IMG/VR virus record: IMGVR_UViG_3300005264_000003 | Coordinates: 1 to 64,000 of that record | Strand: one strand, 5' to 3' | From: a virus | Length of the DNA stretch: 64,000 nucleotides | In this document: positions 24,102 through 34,400 of the stretch, piece by piece | Layout: each line of letters starts with the position of its first letter | Numbering within the stretch: the first letter of the stretch is position 1 | Program-made: the position numbers and the translations under genes | The notes under the pieces: generated by a model | Seen by the model: only the letters and a program-made list of their open reading frames with translations | The model's database searches: none | Told to the model about the DNA's origin: nothing

Positions 24102-26810
24102 ATGTTTAATGTTGCACCCAGATATCTATCCGGTATTTCTGTGTTTCTTGGTGATGATATCACTGAGCGAGAAGTCACTGGAGAGTTAGTTGTCCTAATG
24201 GGTCCAGCTACAAAGGGTCCTTCTAGTGCCGTAACTTTAAGAAGTATTGATAGCTTAGTACCTCTTTTTGGCTCTAATAACCCTCTTGCTAAAGCTGCTC
24301 ACCAATTTTGGGATGGCTATGTTGATGCAGGCGCTACAAACTCACTACAACTCGTAGCAATGCGTATTGGTGGAATTGCAGCAACGCTCGCAAACTCTTT
24401 CGGCGTAGTCATCGAAACAGAAGATGCATATAATGGTATTGAAGACGAATACTATGTTTATATTTGTGACGTAGATGCAGAATCCTTTAACGTTAAGGTA
24501 TGGGACAAAGACAGACTGCTTGTTTTTGACTACCTAAATGCAATTGATACAAGATATGTCAAGGTAACCGTGCCTGATATAACTGGCACTACTGGTAAGC
24601 TTTATGGTACTGATATTGATAATGATCCTTTGAATCCTGGCTTAACACTCGCTGAGCTAACAAACAAAGATCAAGTTGCACCTGGTGGCTTATTTTATGG
24701 TACTACTGGTGCAGGCCCTGTTCCTGGTGCAAGTAGCATTGTCTTAAGTGATGAGCATGGCTCGCAAGATTCATTTGCATCCTTTGCTGACCTATTCCCA
24801 TCTACGGGCAAGGTAAGAATTTCAGGTAAGATTGGTGCCGTTAAATACGAAGAGTTTATTAGCTATTCAGAATATGACTCTGAAACTAATACCTTTACTT
24901 TATCTGCCGAGACTACTGTGGATTTCTCTGGTGTAGCTGCTACTGATATGAGAGTAGAGTATATTGGCTCAACTTTAATAAAAGGTGATTCTGAGTTAGA
25001 CCTAACTGATCGTCAGCTTTATGAGAAGATGCGCAATATGCTTCTAGAAGTTGAAACTTGGACTCCTGATTATATTGTTACTGGTGGCGGATATTTTGAT
25101 GCTAAAGGAACTTACGTATCAGGTAAGACTGCTGTAACAGTACCTACAACTGCACAGGTTGCTGGTCCAGAAACTGCAGACACAGCGCTTTCATTAGCAT
25201 TCGTTGAGGCTGAGGCAGCTGCTACATGGGCAGACTCAGGTACCGCTAAGCTAGATAGTGGACTAGAGCTAGACCTTGGTGATGGCAATGGCCTTACTGG
25301 AGTTAGTCAGTATATTCGATACTCAGGCATTACAACCGTTGATGACGGACAATCGGATACAGACTATAGACTCAATGTAACATTTGATCAATTTGAAGTT
25401 AGTGCAAATTACGTAGGGGATTCTCAAGTTCTTTATGTTAAGCAAAAAGCAAGTGGACCTGCAATCGATAAGTTGATGCCAGAGGGATGGTTCCGTATCT
25501 CTAAGGCAGGACAAACACTAGCTGGATACTATAAGCTAGCATCTGTTACTGATGGAGTTGCTAAGCTTGCAATTCACGTACCTGCTAATCAAGCAGCAGA
25601 AATAAGTGTCCATGTGTCTGGTGCAGCTGAATTTGATGCCGATGGAGATGGAGCACTGCCGATAGCTACTGACACATTTGAGCTTTGCTGGATGCCTTTT
25701 GGTACTAATGACACTTACCTACATGGCTACTGGACTGAGATTGAAAGCTATGAGACTGGCATTGGCTACGTTAAAGAGACCGATCAAGGTGACTGCTATA
25801 CTTTTGAGTGGAGCGATGAGCCTCAGATTGGATATGGATTAGCTCATTTCGGCTATCTTATTGCGAACTTCTGTAATGAAGCGACTATTGGTTACAATAC
25901 GCCACTTACAGGAATGAACATGACTCCGCCTACTGCATTTGACAGAGCGTCAGTTATTCAATGGATTGGATCTAAGGCCGCATACAAGATGGTTGCTGGA
26001 GAGCCTACCGCTATTGAAGCTGTATCTGCATCCGGTACAGGTCTTCTTGGCAATGCCATTATGGCAGGTTCGGAGAGATTTAATCGTACATACTTAAATG
26101 ACACAGCAAATAACAAGTTTGTTGATCCAGCATATGGTCTTCTTATGACTAATGATGGATTTGTTGATGGCTCAGAGACAAGAGATACTTACGGTAACGT
26201 AGTTGATCTTGGTAAGTTTATGTGTGTTGGTGCAGGACTGCTAACATTTGTAAATGCCGCTTCTGGTACTCCTTATACTGAAACATGTGGCTTGTATTCA
26301 ATTGGTATGCTAGCTGGTAGCCCAAAAGAGCAAGGTATTTCATTTAAGCAAATTGGTAAAAATTCTGGCACTACAATTAGTGTCATTGTTAATAGAAAAT
26401 TATATAATGACCTAGTTAACCTTGGCTATATTGTAATTACTAGAGAAAAAGGCCTTGGATGGGTTATCAATAACGATCACTCTGTTGCAAGAAAAGATAG
26501 CGGATATCGCTTAATTTCTACTACAAGAATTGTTAAAACTGTTATTGAGGCTAAGCGTCAAGAGCTTGTAAGTTTTATTGGCAAGCCTATTAATACATTC
26601 TACTACGAGGCAGCTAAGACTAAAATGGCTGACTCCTTCAAGAATGACGTTTCACTAGGTCTGCTTAATGGCTATAACTTCAACCTCGAAGCTTCTAAGG
26701 CTGGTCAGGCTATTGGTAAGCTCTACTTAAGAGTAGTTCTTAATCCGCCACTTGAATTAACTCAAGTAGACATTGATACTGTTATTGACCGCAACGTAAC
26801 AACTAGCTAA
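24102..26810 (+). CDS. Contractile tail sheath protein
   Basis: The sheath surrounds the tube and contracts to drive it into the host. Typical features are the N-terminal GELVVLMGPATKGPSS with a following fixed-spacing PLAKAAHQFWDGYVDAGA, and the C-terminal signature of sheath proteins: ISVIVNRKLYNDLVNLG, STTRIVKTVIEAKRQEL, NTFYYEAAKTKMADSFKNDV, and a final strand. At 902 aa it is larger than T4 gp18 (659 aa); the extra length is mainly a beta-rich insert at about residues 150-500 that should form outward domains. Codon use is of the highly expressed type. A UUCG hairpin separates it from the tube gene. Confidence 0.93.
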   Translation: MFNVAPRYLSGISVFLGDDITEREVTGELVVLMGPATKGPSSAVTLRSIDSLVPLFGSNNPLAKAAHQFWDGYVDAGATNSLQLVAMRIGGIAATLANSFGVVIETEDAYNGIEDEYYVYICDVDAESFNVKVWDKDRLLVFDYLNAIDTRYVKVTVPDITGTTGKLYGTDIDNDPLNPGLTLAELTNKDQVAPGGLFYGTTGAGPVPGASSIVLSDEHGSQDSFASFADLFPSTGKVRISGKIGAVKYEEFISYSEYDSETNTFTLSAETTVDFSGVAATDMRVEYIGSTLIKGDSELDLTDRQLYEKMRNMLLEVETWTPDYIVTGGGYFDAKGTYVSGKTAVTVPTTAQVAGPETADTALSLAFVEAEAAATWADSGTAKLDSGLELDLGDGNGLTGVSQYIRYSGITTVDDGQSDTDYRLNVTFDQFEVSANYVGDSQVLYVKQKASGPAIDKLMPEGWFRISKAGQTLAGYYKLASVTDGVAKLAIHVPANQAAEISVHVSGAAEFDADGDGALPIATDTFELCWMPFGTNDTYLHGYWTEIESYETGIGYVKETDQGDCYTFEWSDEPQIGYGLAHFGYLIANFCNEATIGYNTPLTGMNMTPPTAFDRASVIQWIGSKAAYKMVAGEPTAIEAVSASGTGLLGNAIMAGSERFNRTYLNDTANNKFVDPAYGLLMTNDGFVDGSETRDTYGNVVDLGKFMCVGAGLLTFVNAASGTPYTETCGLYSIGMLAGSPKEQGISFKQIGKNSGTTISVIVNRKLYNDLVNLGYIVITREKGLGWVINNDHSVARKDSGYRLISTTRIVKTVIEAKRQELVSFIGKPINTFYYEAAKTKMADSFKNDVSLGLLNGYNFNLEASKAGQAIGKLYLRVVLNPPLELTQVDIDTVIDRNVTTS

Positions 26811-26819
26811 CAATAGGAA

Positions 26820-26839
26820 GGAAGAGCTTCGGCTCTTCC
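26820..26839 (+). promoter_or_regulatory. UUCG-capped hairpin between sheath and tube genes
   Basis: A perfect 8-bp stem GGAAGAGC/GCTCTTCC is closed by a TTCG tetraloop. No T-tract follows, so it is not a standard terminator. An mRNA-stabilising or processing hairpin that adjusts tube versus sheath levels is likely. Confidence 0.6.
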
Positions 26840-26869
26840 GGACTATTAATCTATTCGGAGGAATAATTA

Positions 26870-27493
26870 ATGGATAACAATAATGCTCTACAGAATGTCT
26901 TCTCTGGATCTGATGTAGTTTGCATCTTCGGTGACAGCTACATGGGTGAGTGTATGTCTCTTACCGTTGGCATCAACAGAGAAGCAGGCCCACTATATGT
27001 TATGGGCCGTAAGGAGCCAATCGCAATCCCTAAAGGAAAACGTGGCATTGGCGGATCATTTATCTTAGCTCAATTAGGATACGATGCGCTACTTGGCTTC
27101 TATGAACAGATCATGGGAACTAATAAGAAGCCTATTTGGGTACGTAAAGATGAAAGCGTTCCTTCTACTGAGAGAGGCATTGATACAACAGCCTATAAGG
27201 CAGACAATGTTTCAATTGCTGAAGATGGTACTATTACTGAAATTGGCACATTTGACTTATGGGAAGAGCTATATACCCCTAACTATGTCGATCAAATGCC
27301 TCCTTTTAACATGACTATCGTTGGCGTCAATGAGCAGGGCGAGAAGATGGGATTCCGTATTTACGGAGTTACCATTATTAATGAAGGCATGGCTATTTCT
27401 GTTGATGAGCTTAATATGGAGAAGCGCTATACATTCATTGCTCAATCTGTATCTCGTACACAAAAACTAGCTAGCAATACAAGTACTAATTAA
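26870..27493 (+). CDS. Tail tube protein
   Basis: This protein polymerises into the inner tube within the sheath. It follows the sheath gene, has a CGGAGG site, and at 207 aa has the normal length. Tube features are the strands around YMGECMSLTVGINREAGPLY and the GKRGIGGSFILAQLGYDAL segment, and in the C-terminal half MPPFNMTIVGVNEQGEKMG followed by the strand-helix IINEGMAISVDELN. The same two blocks recur in the next two genes. Codon use is of the highly expressed type, and the gene ends in a terminator. Confidence 0.9.
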   Translation: MDNNNALQNVFSGSDVVCIFGDSYMGECMSLTVGINREAGPLYVMGRKEPIAIPKGKRGIGGSFILAQLGYDALLGFYEQIMGTNKKPIWVRKDESVPSTERGIDTTAYKADNVSIAEDGTITEIGTFDLWEELYTPNYVDQMPPFNMTIVGVNEQGEKMGFRIYGVTIINEGMAISVDELNMEKRYTFIAQSVSRTQKLASNTSTN

Positions 27494-27524
27494 TATTGCT
27501 AACAAGCTGAATGCACTATCTCTT

Positions 27525-27573
27525 AAGCCCGAGGTTGCACTAGAAATAGTGTGCTTCGGGCTTTCTGTTTTTA
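27525..27573 (+). terminator. Two-level terminator after the tube gene
   Basis: The outer stem AAGCCCGA/TCGGGCTT is perfect and holds an inner GCACTA/TAGTGT hairpin with a GAAA loop. TTTCTGTTTTT follows. It should end most tube transcripts. Confidence 0.85.
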
Positions 27574-27598
27574 AAACTTTATATAGGAGAAGCTAAGA

Positions 27599-28915
27599 AT
27601 GGCTACCTTAAAAAGAACAAACTCAAATATACATATAATTGTAAGATTACAGCCAAGTAAAGATAAGCCATGGTACTTTCATAATTCATCAATTGAACTA
27701 ACTGTCGCTGAGGGCAGATATATAGATCCCGTTTCAGGACTAACACTTGAAAGCGCCATTAAGAGCAAGCTTAATGAAATAGAATTGAGCTCGCCAGACT
27801 CGTCTCCTAAGGATGTTGAAAGTCAAATAACCAGAATAATAGAAAGAGCAAGAGAAAATGCCATTGAATTAAGCTTCAATGCCTCAAGTAGCACTGTTGG
27901 CAAGTTTGATCCTAAGGTGGGTAAGGTAACTGGAGTAGAGGCTCCTGGTAAGTTTCCTTCATCTATGTCCACAGAGAGCGACTCTGCATATAATATTGGT
28001 GATAAAAACGTAGAAGACGTAACAGAAGGGCTTGGTGCATTTTGGAAGGCTCAAAGAGAGGGTGGCAAGAATGTAAATGGATTTCAAGAGACTGTTGGTG
28101 GAGCCGACATGGCAGTATTTTTCTTAGCTGAAGTGCCAATTATTGACGACCTAGTTAAAGGTATAGCCAAGGAAGAGGCAAGAAAAGAGTTAATTGTTCT
28201 TGAGATGGACAACGTGCTATCTTTACAGTACTCTATATTAAGAGAGGTCTACCCCGTAAGACAACTAGGCAATGCTAATCCTGTAGATTTCACAAGAGGC
28301 CCTAGGACAATAGCTGGACACATAGCGTTTGCTATATTCTCAGAAGATATACTTGGCAGGTTAAGGTCTCGAGTACTTAAGGAATTTGAAGGCCTATTTA
28401 AGAATATAAAAAACAATCAAGAGTCGCTCATGAAAACAGTGGCGTCAACTCAAGCTAAAATGGATAACCTGCTAATTAACGAAGACTTATCTGTAGATCA
28501 AGGCGTAATGGATAATAAGACTGCACTAGATGAAGCAAATGCAGCTGCAGCTAAAATGTATCAATATTATGATGCAGCACTACACTTTGATGCTGTTGAA
28601 TTACTAGACTCACTACCTCCGTTTCACTTACTTGTTATGGGGATTAATGAGAATGGTGTATTATCTAAATTTCTAGTAAAGAATATACAAATAATAGATG
28701 AAAATCAATTGCAAGGCACTAGGCAGCCAAACATAATGAATAAAGCATCATTCGTTGCGAGAGATATAGTACCAATGAGCGCTGCTGGACTAGATAAGAC
28801 TGTAACATCATCAATGAATGATTGGGCTCCTGGATCCGGCAATAACTCTGTAACAAAGAAGTTTTCAGCCTCTCAGGCATTAAGTCAAAGTATACGTAGC
28901 GATTTGGAGATATAA
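27599..28915 (+). CDS. Tube-fold paralogue with inserted helical domain
   Basis: AGGAGA precedes the ATG. Two parts match the tail tube: about residues 205-250 (YPVRQLGNANPVDFTRGPRT then IAGHIAFAIF) and 340-375 (LPPFHLLVMGINENGVLS, then KNIQIIDE). Between them is a helical region of about 90 residues, and the N-terminal 200 residues are a separate mixed domain. Proteins that cap or start the tube at the baseplate in myophages often keep the tube fold with additions. This gene is therefore probably a tube-initiator or baseplate-ring protein rather than the main tube. Confidence 0.6.
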   Translation: MATLKRTNSNIHIIVRLQPSKDKPWYFHNSSIELTVAEGRYIDPVSGLTLESAIKSKLNEIELSSPDSSPKDVESQITRIIERARENAIELSFNASSSTVGKFDPKVGKVTGVEAPGKFPSSMSTESDSAYNIGDKNVEDVTEGLGAFWKAQREGGKNVNGFQETVGGADMAVFFLAEVPIIDDLVKGIAKEEARKELIVLEMDNVLSLQYSILREVYPVRQLGNANPVDFTRGPRTIAGHIAFAIFSEDILGRLRSRVLKEFEGLFKNIKNNQESLMKTVASTQAKMDNLLINEDLSVDQGVMDNKTALDEANAAAAKMYQYYDAALHFDAVELLDSLPPFHLLVMGINENGVLSKFLVKNIQIIDENQLQGTRQPNIMNKASFVARDIVPMSAAGLDKTVTSSMNDWAPGSGNNSVTKKFSASQALSQSIRSDLEI

Positions 28916-28917
28916 GA

Positions 28918-30399
28918 ATGACTGACAATTCAGGATATGAATTTAGCGGTGGCATAAATAGTGTTGGAGAAGTTACTGAATATAAAAAGCAAACATCTTA
29001 CGAGCCGACATATGTTACTGCACCACAGGGTAAGATTTTAATAAACGGTATGTTAATTGATGAATGCTATGATATACAATACTCTTATAGAGAATTTAAA
29101 GAGCCAGTATATGGGTACAACTCCAGGCATTTTGATAAAATATTACCTGGCACCGTAATAATTCACGGAGCCTTCACGATAAACTATAAGCACGATGGAT
29201 ATCTTCATTCAGCTCTGCATATCGCTAGCGGAGGAGACAGTGGTAACGATCTGTCTTCTATAGATGCTGCCATCTTAAGAAAGGAAGATCTTAAACAAAA
29301 ACAAATAGCATACAGGTCGAGCTTAGATAGCTTAAGGGCTAGCCAAGAAAGCCGCAAAGGACTATTGGATCAAAAAGCTCAAGCTGAGGTAGCCATGAAG
29401 ACTGCAACTCAGCACTTATCTGATGCAAAGAGCAAGCAGCAAATGAACTGCGGAAAAGGAGGAGCACTCGATGCTGAAGTTTCCTCGGCTAGAAAAAAAT
29501 ACCAAGAGTATGTAAATAGTCTCACCACTGAGCAACTAGAGCAAGTTACGGCTGCTAAGAAAGAAGTCAAAGAAGCTCAAACTCTTAGTAGCGAGAGCAG
29601 TGCTGAGTATGCTAAATTATCTGAAGAGCTACTGAGTAAGAAGAATCAAATTAGATTAGAGATAAATAAGCTAATAGAGCAAAACATAAATAACAAGACT
29701 GTAATGCAAAAGTCAGAAACAAAAAAAACTTTACTTAAGGATACAAATGCAACAGAAGAAGAGGTCTCTTCTGTCGAAGCATATATTACTAGGCTAAGAA
29801 TTTCATATGAAGCAAGGGAAGATAAAATAACGTCACTTAAGGCTAAGGAAGAATTATTAGACGCAGACATAGCTGAGCAAGAGCAATCATATAGGAAAAT
29901 TGCAATCAAGGAAGATGACTCAATAGAGAAGAGTGTTACTTCTACTCCAGAGACAGTAAGGTATATTGAGTTAAAACAAAGGCTTGATGTGGCGATTACA
30001 AATAAAACTGACGGATCATCACTAATTAAAGCAGAGGTAATGTCATTTCAAGATGTATTTGATAAGGCCTCAGCTAACCTGAAGTCTGCACAGAAAAAGC
30101 TAGGAGAACTAGAGCAGAGCACGGATGCACTTAGGGAATCAATGATTGACAATAAGAAGAAGGTAAGAGAAATAAACGATTTAGTAATAAAGCACATAGA
30201 GCTAGGCGATGACTATGTGAGAATTAAGCATCAGAGAGCAGAAGACTATAAGGACTTTAATATATTTATTGAATACAATGGAGACATACATAAAGTTCTT
30301 ATGCATTGCCAGCTTACTGGGCATACACATGCATTGCCACATTCAGGCGATCCAGTTAGAGAGCAATATACATTTATAGCAAAGAAGATAAATGCATAA
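28918..30399 (+). CDS. Tube-fold paralogue split by a long coiled coil
   Basis: Residues 38-97 match the tube pattern (NGMLIDECYDIQYSYREFKE, then GTVIIHGAFTINYKHDGYL). Residues 440-493 supply the remaining strands (DFNIFIEYNG...VLMHCQLTGHTHALP...YTFIAKKINA). Between them about 310 residues form an almost uninterrupted charged helix with heptad-like spacing, from DAAILRKEDLKQK to LGDDYVRIKHQRAE. So a coiled coil is inserted into a tube fold. Position after the tube and before the tail chaperones suggests a baseplate-proximal tube ring or a tape-measure-like rod anchor. The function is inferred. Confidence 0.6.
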   Translation: MTDNSGYEFSGGINSVGEVTEYKKQTSYEPTYVTAPQGKILINGMLIDECYDIQYSYREFKEPVYGYNSRHFDKILPGTVIIHGAFTINYKHDGYLHSALHIASGGDSGNDLSSIDAAILRKEDLKQKQIAYRSSLDSLRASQESRKGLLDQKAQAEVAMKTATQHLSDAKSKQQMNCGKGGALDAEVSSARKKYQEYVNSLTTEQLEQVTAAKKEVKEAQTLSSESSAEYAKLSEELLSKKNQIRLEINKLIEQNINNKTVMQKSETKKTLLKDTNATEEEVSSVEAYITRLRISYEAREDKITSLKAKEELLDADIAEQEQSYRKIAIKEDDSIEKSVTSTPETVRYIELKQRLDVAITNKTDGSSLIKAEVMSFQDVFDKASANLKSAQKKLGELEQSTDALRESMIDNKKKVREINDLVIKHIELGDDYVRIKHQRAEDYKDFNIFIEYNGDIHKVLMHCQLTGHTHALPHSGDPVREQYTFIAKKINA

Positions 30400-30437
30400 T
30401 ATGCTTATTAACACATACAACCTAAAAGGAGACAAAT

Positions 30438-30854
30438 ATGAAAGAAGAGATTAGCAAGGAAGCGCAACCAGTTTTAGAGAGTAGTTTTTGGGATGAAATT
30501 GATTGGGATAAAGTATCTCATAATAAGATTGACAGAGGAAGCTTCTTGAGAACTAAGTCACTTAATAGTAAGATATTTGCTACGTTTCTTGGACCGCAAG
30601 ATCAGTTGCAATTCTACTTATTTAAGCCTCTTGGATGGGCTAAGTACAAAGACATTAGATCAAAAGACTTAGATAAAGACACTGTGCATGAATATATCAT
30701 AAATGCATGTCTAATACATCCAGCCAGCAATCCAATTGCTGTAGGCAATATTGATGCAGGTATAATGCTAACACTTGTAAATCAAATACTTACTATAAGC
30801 AACTTCTTAACGGATCCAAATCAGGCACTTGAATTACTATTAGAGATCAAATAA
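30438..30854 (+). CDS. Tail assembly chaperone-like protein 1
   Basis: AAAGGAG precedes the ATG. A 138-aa acidic-to-neutral helical protein directly before a second small protein and then the giant tape-measure-position gene has the standard order of tail assembly chaperones. The sequence FLRTKSLNSKIFATFLGPQD and the C-terminal Leu-rich helix fit the family generally. The stop overlaps the next ATG (TAATG). The second frame closes a few codons upstream and there is no slippery heptamer, so the lambda G/GT-type frameshift is not supported. Confidence 0.55.
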   Translation: MKEEISKEAQPVLESSFWDEIDWDKVSHNKIDRGSFLRTKSLNSKIFATFLGPQDQLQFYLFKPLGWAKYKDIRSKDLDKDTVHEYIINACLIHPASNPIAVGNIDAGIMLTLVNQILTISNFLTDPNQALELLLEIK

Positions 30855-31429
30855 TGTCAAAATATAAAATCTCTACCAGTGATTACACGATAGTATTTAA
30901 CTCTATAAGTGCAGAGGATGCAGACAGGTATCACAGAATAATAAAGCAGACAGATAGCGCAGAGGCTGAAGAGATGTTATTCTTGTCAATAGTGGAAGAT
31001 AAGAGCATTGACATAGAGTCACTCAATGCTGGCGTTATACCAACAGTGCTGTATTGCGCATTTCATATATCTGGATTTATAACTATAGATGAGTCTGTTC
31101 CAGACAACATAGAGAAGGCTAGAACTAGAATAGCAAGTAGCCTTTATCATTCCTTACTGTATCCAGCTATAATAAAGACTCAGCCAGGGTATACATTAGA
31201 TATGCTGCGGAGCAAAAGCTTAAATGACTTAATGGAACTATTCGCTTTAAGCGAGATAATCCTAGGCAAAGACATTGTCAATATCGAAGAAATGAGAAAA
31301 ACTATTGCTGAAAGTAAACAAAATAAAGTTTCTCCATCTGCTGGCGGAATTGCCGGAGTAACATCAGAAGAGCTTGACTTAGTTAAGTCAATGATTGAAG
31401 CGGAAGAATTTAATAGCGAGATATTCTAA
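30854..31429 (+). CDS. Tail assembly chaperone-like protein 2
   Basis: Starts on the last base of the previous stop and ends TAATG into the giant gene, so the three are translationally chained. The 191-aa product is acidic and helical, with an N-terminal beta-alpha pattern and a C-terminal disordered GAGG-type linker before a last acidic helix. No enzyme motif is present. Role inferred from order: solubilising the tape-measure protein while the tube polymerises. Confidence 0.5.
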   Translation: MSKYKISTSDYTIVFNSISAEDADRYHRIIKQTDSAEAEEMLFLSIVEDKSIDIESLNAGVIPTVLYCAFHISGFITIDESVPDNIEKARTRIASSLYHSLLYPAIIKTQPGYTLDMLRSKSLNDLMELFALSEIILGKDIVNIEEMRKTIAESKQNKVSPSAGGIAGVTSEELDLVKSMIEAEEFNSEIF

Positions 31430-34400
31430 TGAGCAGTAAGCCAATAAATCCTATAACATTTTCGGTAGATATAGAGGCTAATAATCTCCCCACTGACTTT
31501 CATATAGTGAGAGGCCTTGGGGAGCCCTTTAGGCTTCCTGACCTAAGCAAGATGGTGGATGGATTTGCAAACGTAGATATATATCAAATTGGATACATGG
31601 CCAATGGTGAAAAGAAGCATGTTGACGTAACTGAAACTACGTTTAAGCATCCCGAGGTCTCTACGCCATTAAAGTATTCAGAAGAATATATAGACGCTGC
31701 TGGCAAGACGCGTTCGTTTAAGAGAGCTACTACAGTTACAGCATCAAGAGAAAGCTATGAGTCTCTATTCAAGTCTAGTGTAAATAAGATGAATGCTGCA
31801 TCTACCGAGCAATATAGGAAAAAAGTACTGCCCTACTACTTACTGCAGGCTAGGAAGAATACTCAGTTCATGCTAGATAACGGTGGATCAATTGGTGCAA
31901 TGCCTTTTGATGTATTCATAAAGCCATATGAAGAAATAAGAAGAATAGCTGAATCTCCTGAGAATGGGTTTAAGTATAGTCAAGTTACGCAAGCTAACTT
32001 TAGAGGTAAAGGTACAGACTCTCTCTATGAAGCAATAGATAATCTTGTCAGCTCAGCTAGCTCTAAGGATGCACCAGCTGTATTTAGATCATGGAACCCA
32101 GCATATGATGCGCCAGTTATACTGGCAGCACTACAGAAGTCGGGGCATACTGCTCTGGCAGACAAGTTTATTGCACAGCATAAGTCTGGACTATTAAAAA
32201 TACAAGGCATAGAAGATGAGTGGCATGAAGTTTTATGGAAGTTAACTAAAGAGAATCCTGATATAGCAGATGATATAAGAGTAGGAATGCACCCAATAGC
32301 AGCAATTGCTACGGGTCGGCCTGGTGGCAAAGTAACTACGTATGGAGAATTTAAGTACTCTACATATAGCTGGAAGCAAGAGGACATAGCTAAGCTTTTC
32401 AGGGGACATAAGAATTTTAGAGACATAGGCCATATAGCATCAACAGATATATTACAATCAGAAGAGCTTGCTAGTTTTATGCAGGCAGTAAAAGAAAGAG
32501 CTAGGAAAACTCTTGGACTTAAAGAGGCTACAGAAGCATTAAATCTAGAAGATACAGGCAATGCATTTACAGATGCCTTTAATGCTGAGATAGCTAAGAC
32601 CTTTGGTGATAATGGCGCTACGACAGCAAGGGGAATGCTAAGAGAAGCAACTATAGATTCAAAGAGGAAGAATAAATTCTTTAGACAAAACTTTGGATCA
32701 TGGTTTGCTGCTGACACATCTAAAAGAGCAAGAGCAAGCTGGACAAAATATCCTGGAGTTATAGGAGCAGCAATTGCAGTAGCAGGAGCAACATATTTAG
32801 CTAATAGTGAAACGAAGACAAGTCTAGGCAGCGGTTTTTCAAGTATCAATGGAGTTCCTATAGGCAAAGGCATTGGGTCAGGAATAGACAAGGACAGTCC
32901 TAATCTTGGCGCTAATATGGTTGGCGCTATGGCATCAGGCATTGTTGTGCCTGGAATAACAATGGCAGCTATTGGATACGGAGCAGCGCAAAGACATCCT
33001 ATGCTGGGATATTCTCCATCTAAGCCTGAGACCTTTACGCAGGCCTGGAATCAAATTAAGAGTACGATAAGATATGGCATCAAGACTACAGAGGGTCAAG
33101 TATCTTTAGCTCGCGTATTCGAACTAGGAAGCTTAACAGATTATTTTTCTAGCAGTAGAACTTACTTGGCTGGAAAAGGCAAGAGTGGTAATTTGCCTAA
33201 CGGAAAGCCTGGCAGGTACTATAAGTTTAATGTTATACAGACAAAGAATGGCATAACAAGAGTACTTGATCAGAAATCACCAGGCCACGGCATGGACATG
33301 ACTAAATTTATGCATGTACTCAAGCGGGATAATATATCTCAATATAAAAAACTAGACAGTATTCTTAATCCAAACATTAAAGATATGGCGCCTGAAAAGA
33401 GGCCTTACACAAGGCAAATAAGAATAGCATCCACAGTTGGCGGTGGAACAAGAGTGCAGTGGGACGACTATGCCACTGAAAGCTTCGGCAAGGAAAACAG
33501 AATAACGAATTATTTATTAATAGATAAACATATAGGCATAAATAAACTACGGGACGTAATACCGCAAGCTGCCAATCTGCATACTAGGCAGACTGATAAA
33601 AATAATTTGCGCAGCACGAATACAGCAGCCAGGGAAGCTGTTCATAGGGATATGTATAGATATGGCGGGTTTGCAAAAGATGAATACGAAGATTACATGG
33701 GCAGGCTTGTTAAGCCTGGATTTGCCAGAAGAAGCGAGCTTGGTAACACTGCGTGGCGCGGAGCCGAGAAGTTAAGATGGATGTTAGATCTGAACTCGAA
33801 GAGTGTTGGTGAGGCTAACAATTTACTTATACCTAATGTAGCTGAGACGCTTAATAGCACGAAGGCTGTAGTGCTAGTAAAGGATGCTAGATACTATGCT
33901 GATGTAATACCAAACTGGCTCATTGGTAGCATGGATAGATTCCTTGAAACTCCATTTGAGTTCTTAGGAGTTGAGCATGGTAAAATAGAAGGGCTTGCTA
34001 ATAAATTGAAAGCATCCCCCAACTTTACAACTAATACATTCGGTAAGGCATTATCTGCTATAGAGAAGCCTCACTTCGGATTAGGACTTGCAGCAAATGG
34101 TGGGTCTGCTTCTAGGTATCTGATGTCATTTGGACTCAAGAGAGTACTGCCTGCATACCTAGCTATAAACATGTTCTCGCTTACTGATCACTTACTAGGT
34201 GCAGCTACTATGTCTCCTACTGGAAGAGGACCTCTTACATCTGTTCCCATAAAAGCATATGAGACAGCATCCTTGCTATATACTAAGATGTCCGATATTG
34301 TAGGGCTAACTGATTATGCAAAATGGCAAGCAGATGTTGCTCCTGGATCTACGGGTATCGGAATATTCGCTCCCGCTGCGACAATGACTGCAACTTATTT

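Noticed and set aside
30833-30856. Possible lambda G/GT-like -1 frameshift between the two tail chaperones
   Set aside because: The -1 frame has a TGA at 30830-30832 and no slippery heptamer lies between there and the stop; the TAATG overlap explains coupling.
32025-32942. Leftward 305-aa open frame inside the 1951-aa gene
   Set aside because: It is antisense to a clearly coding region, Ala/Ser/Leu-rich as expected for a reverse shadow, and has no ribosome binding site.
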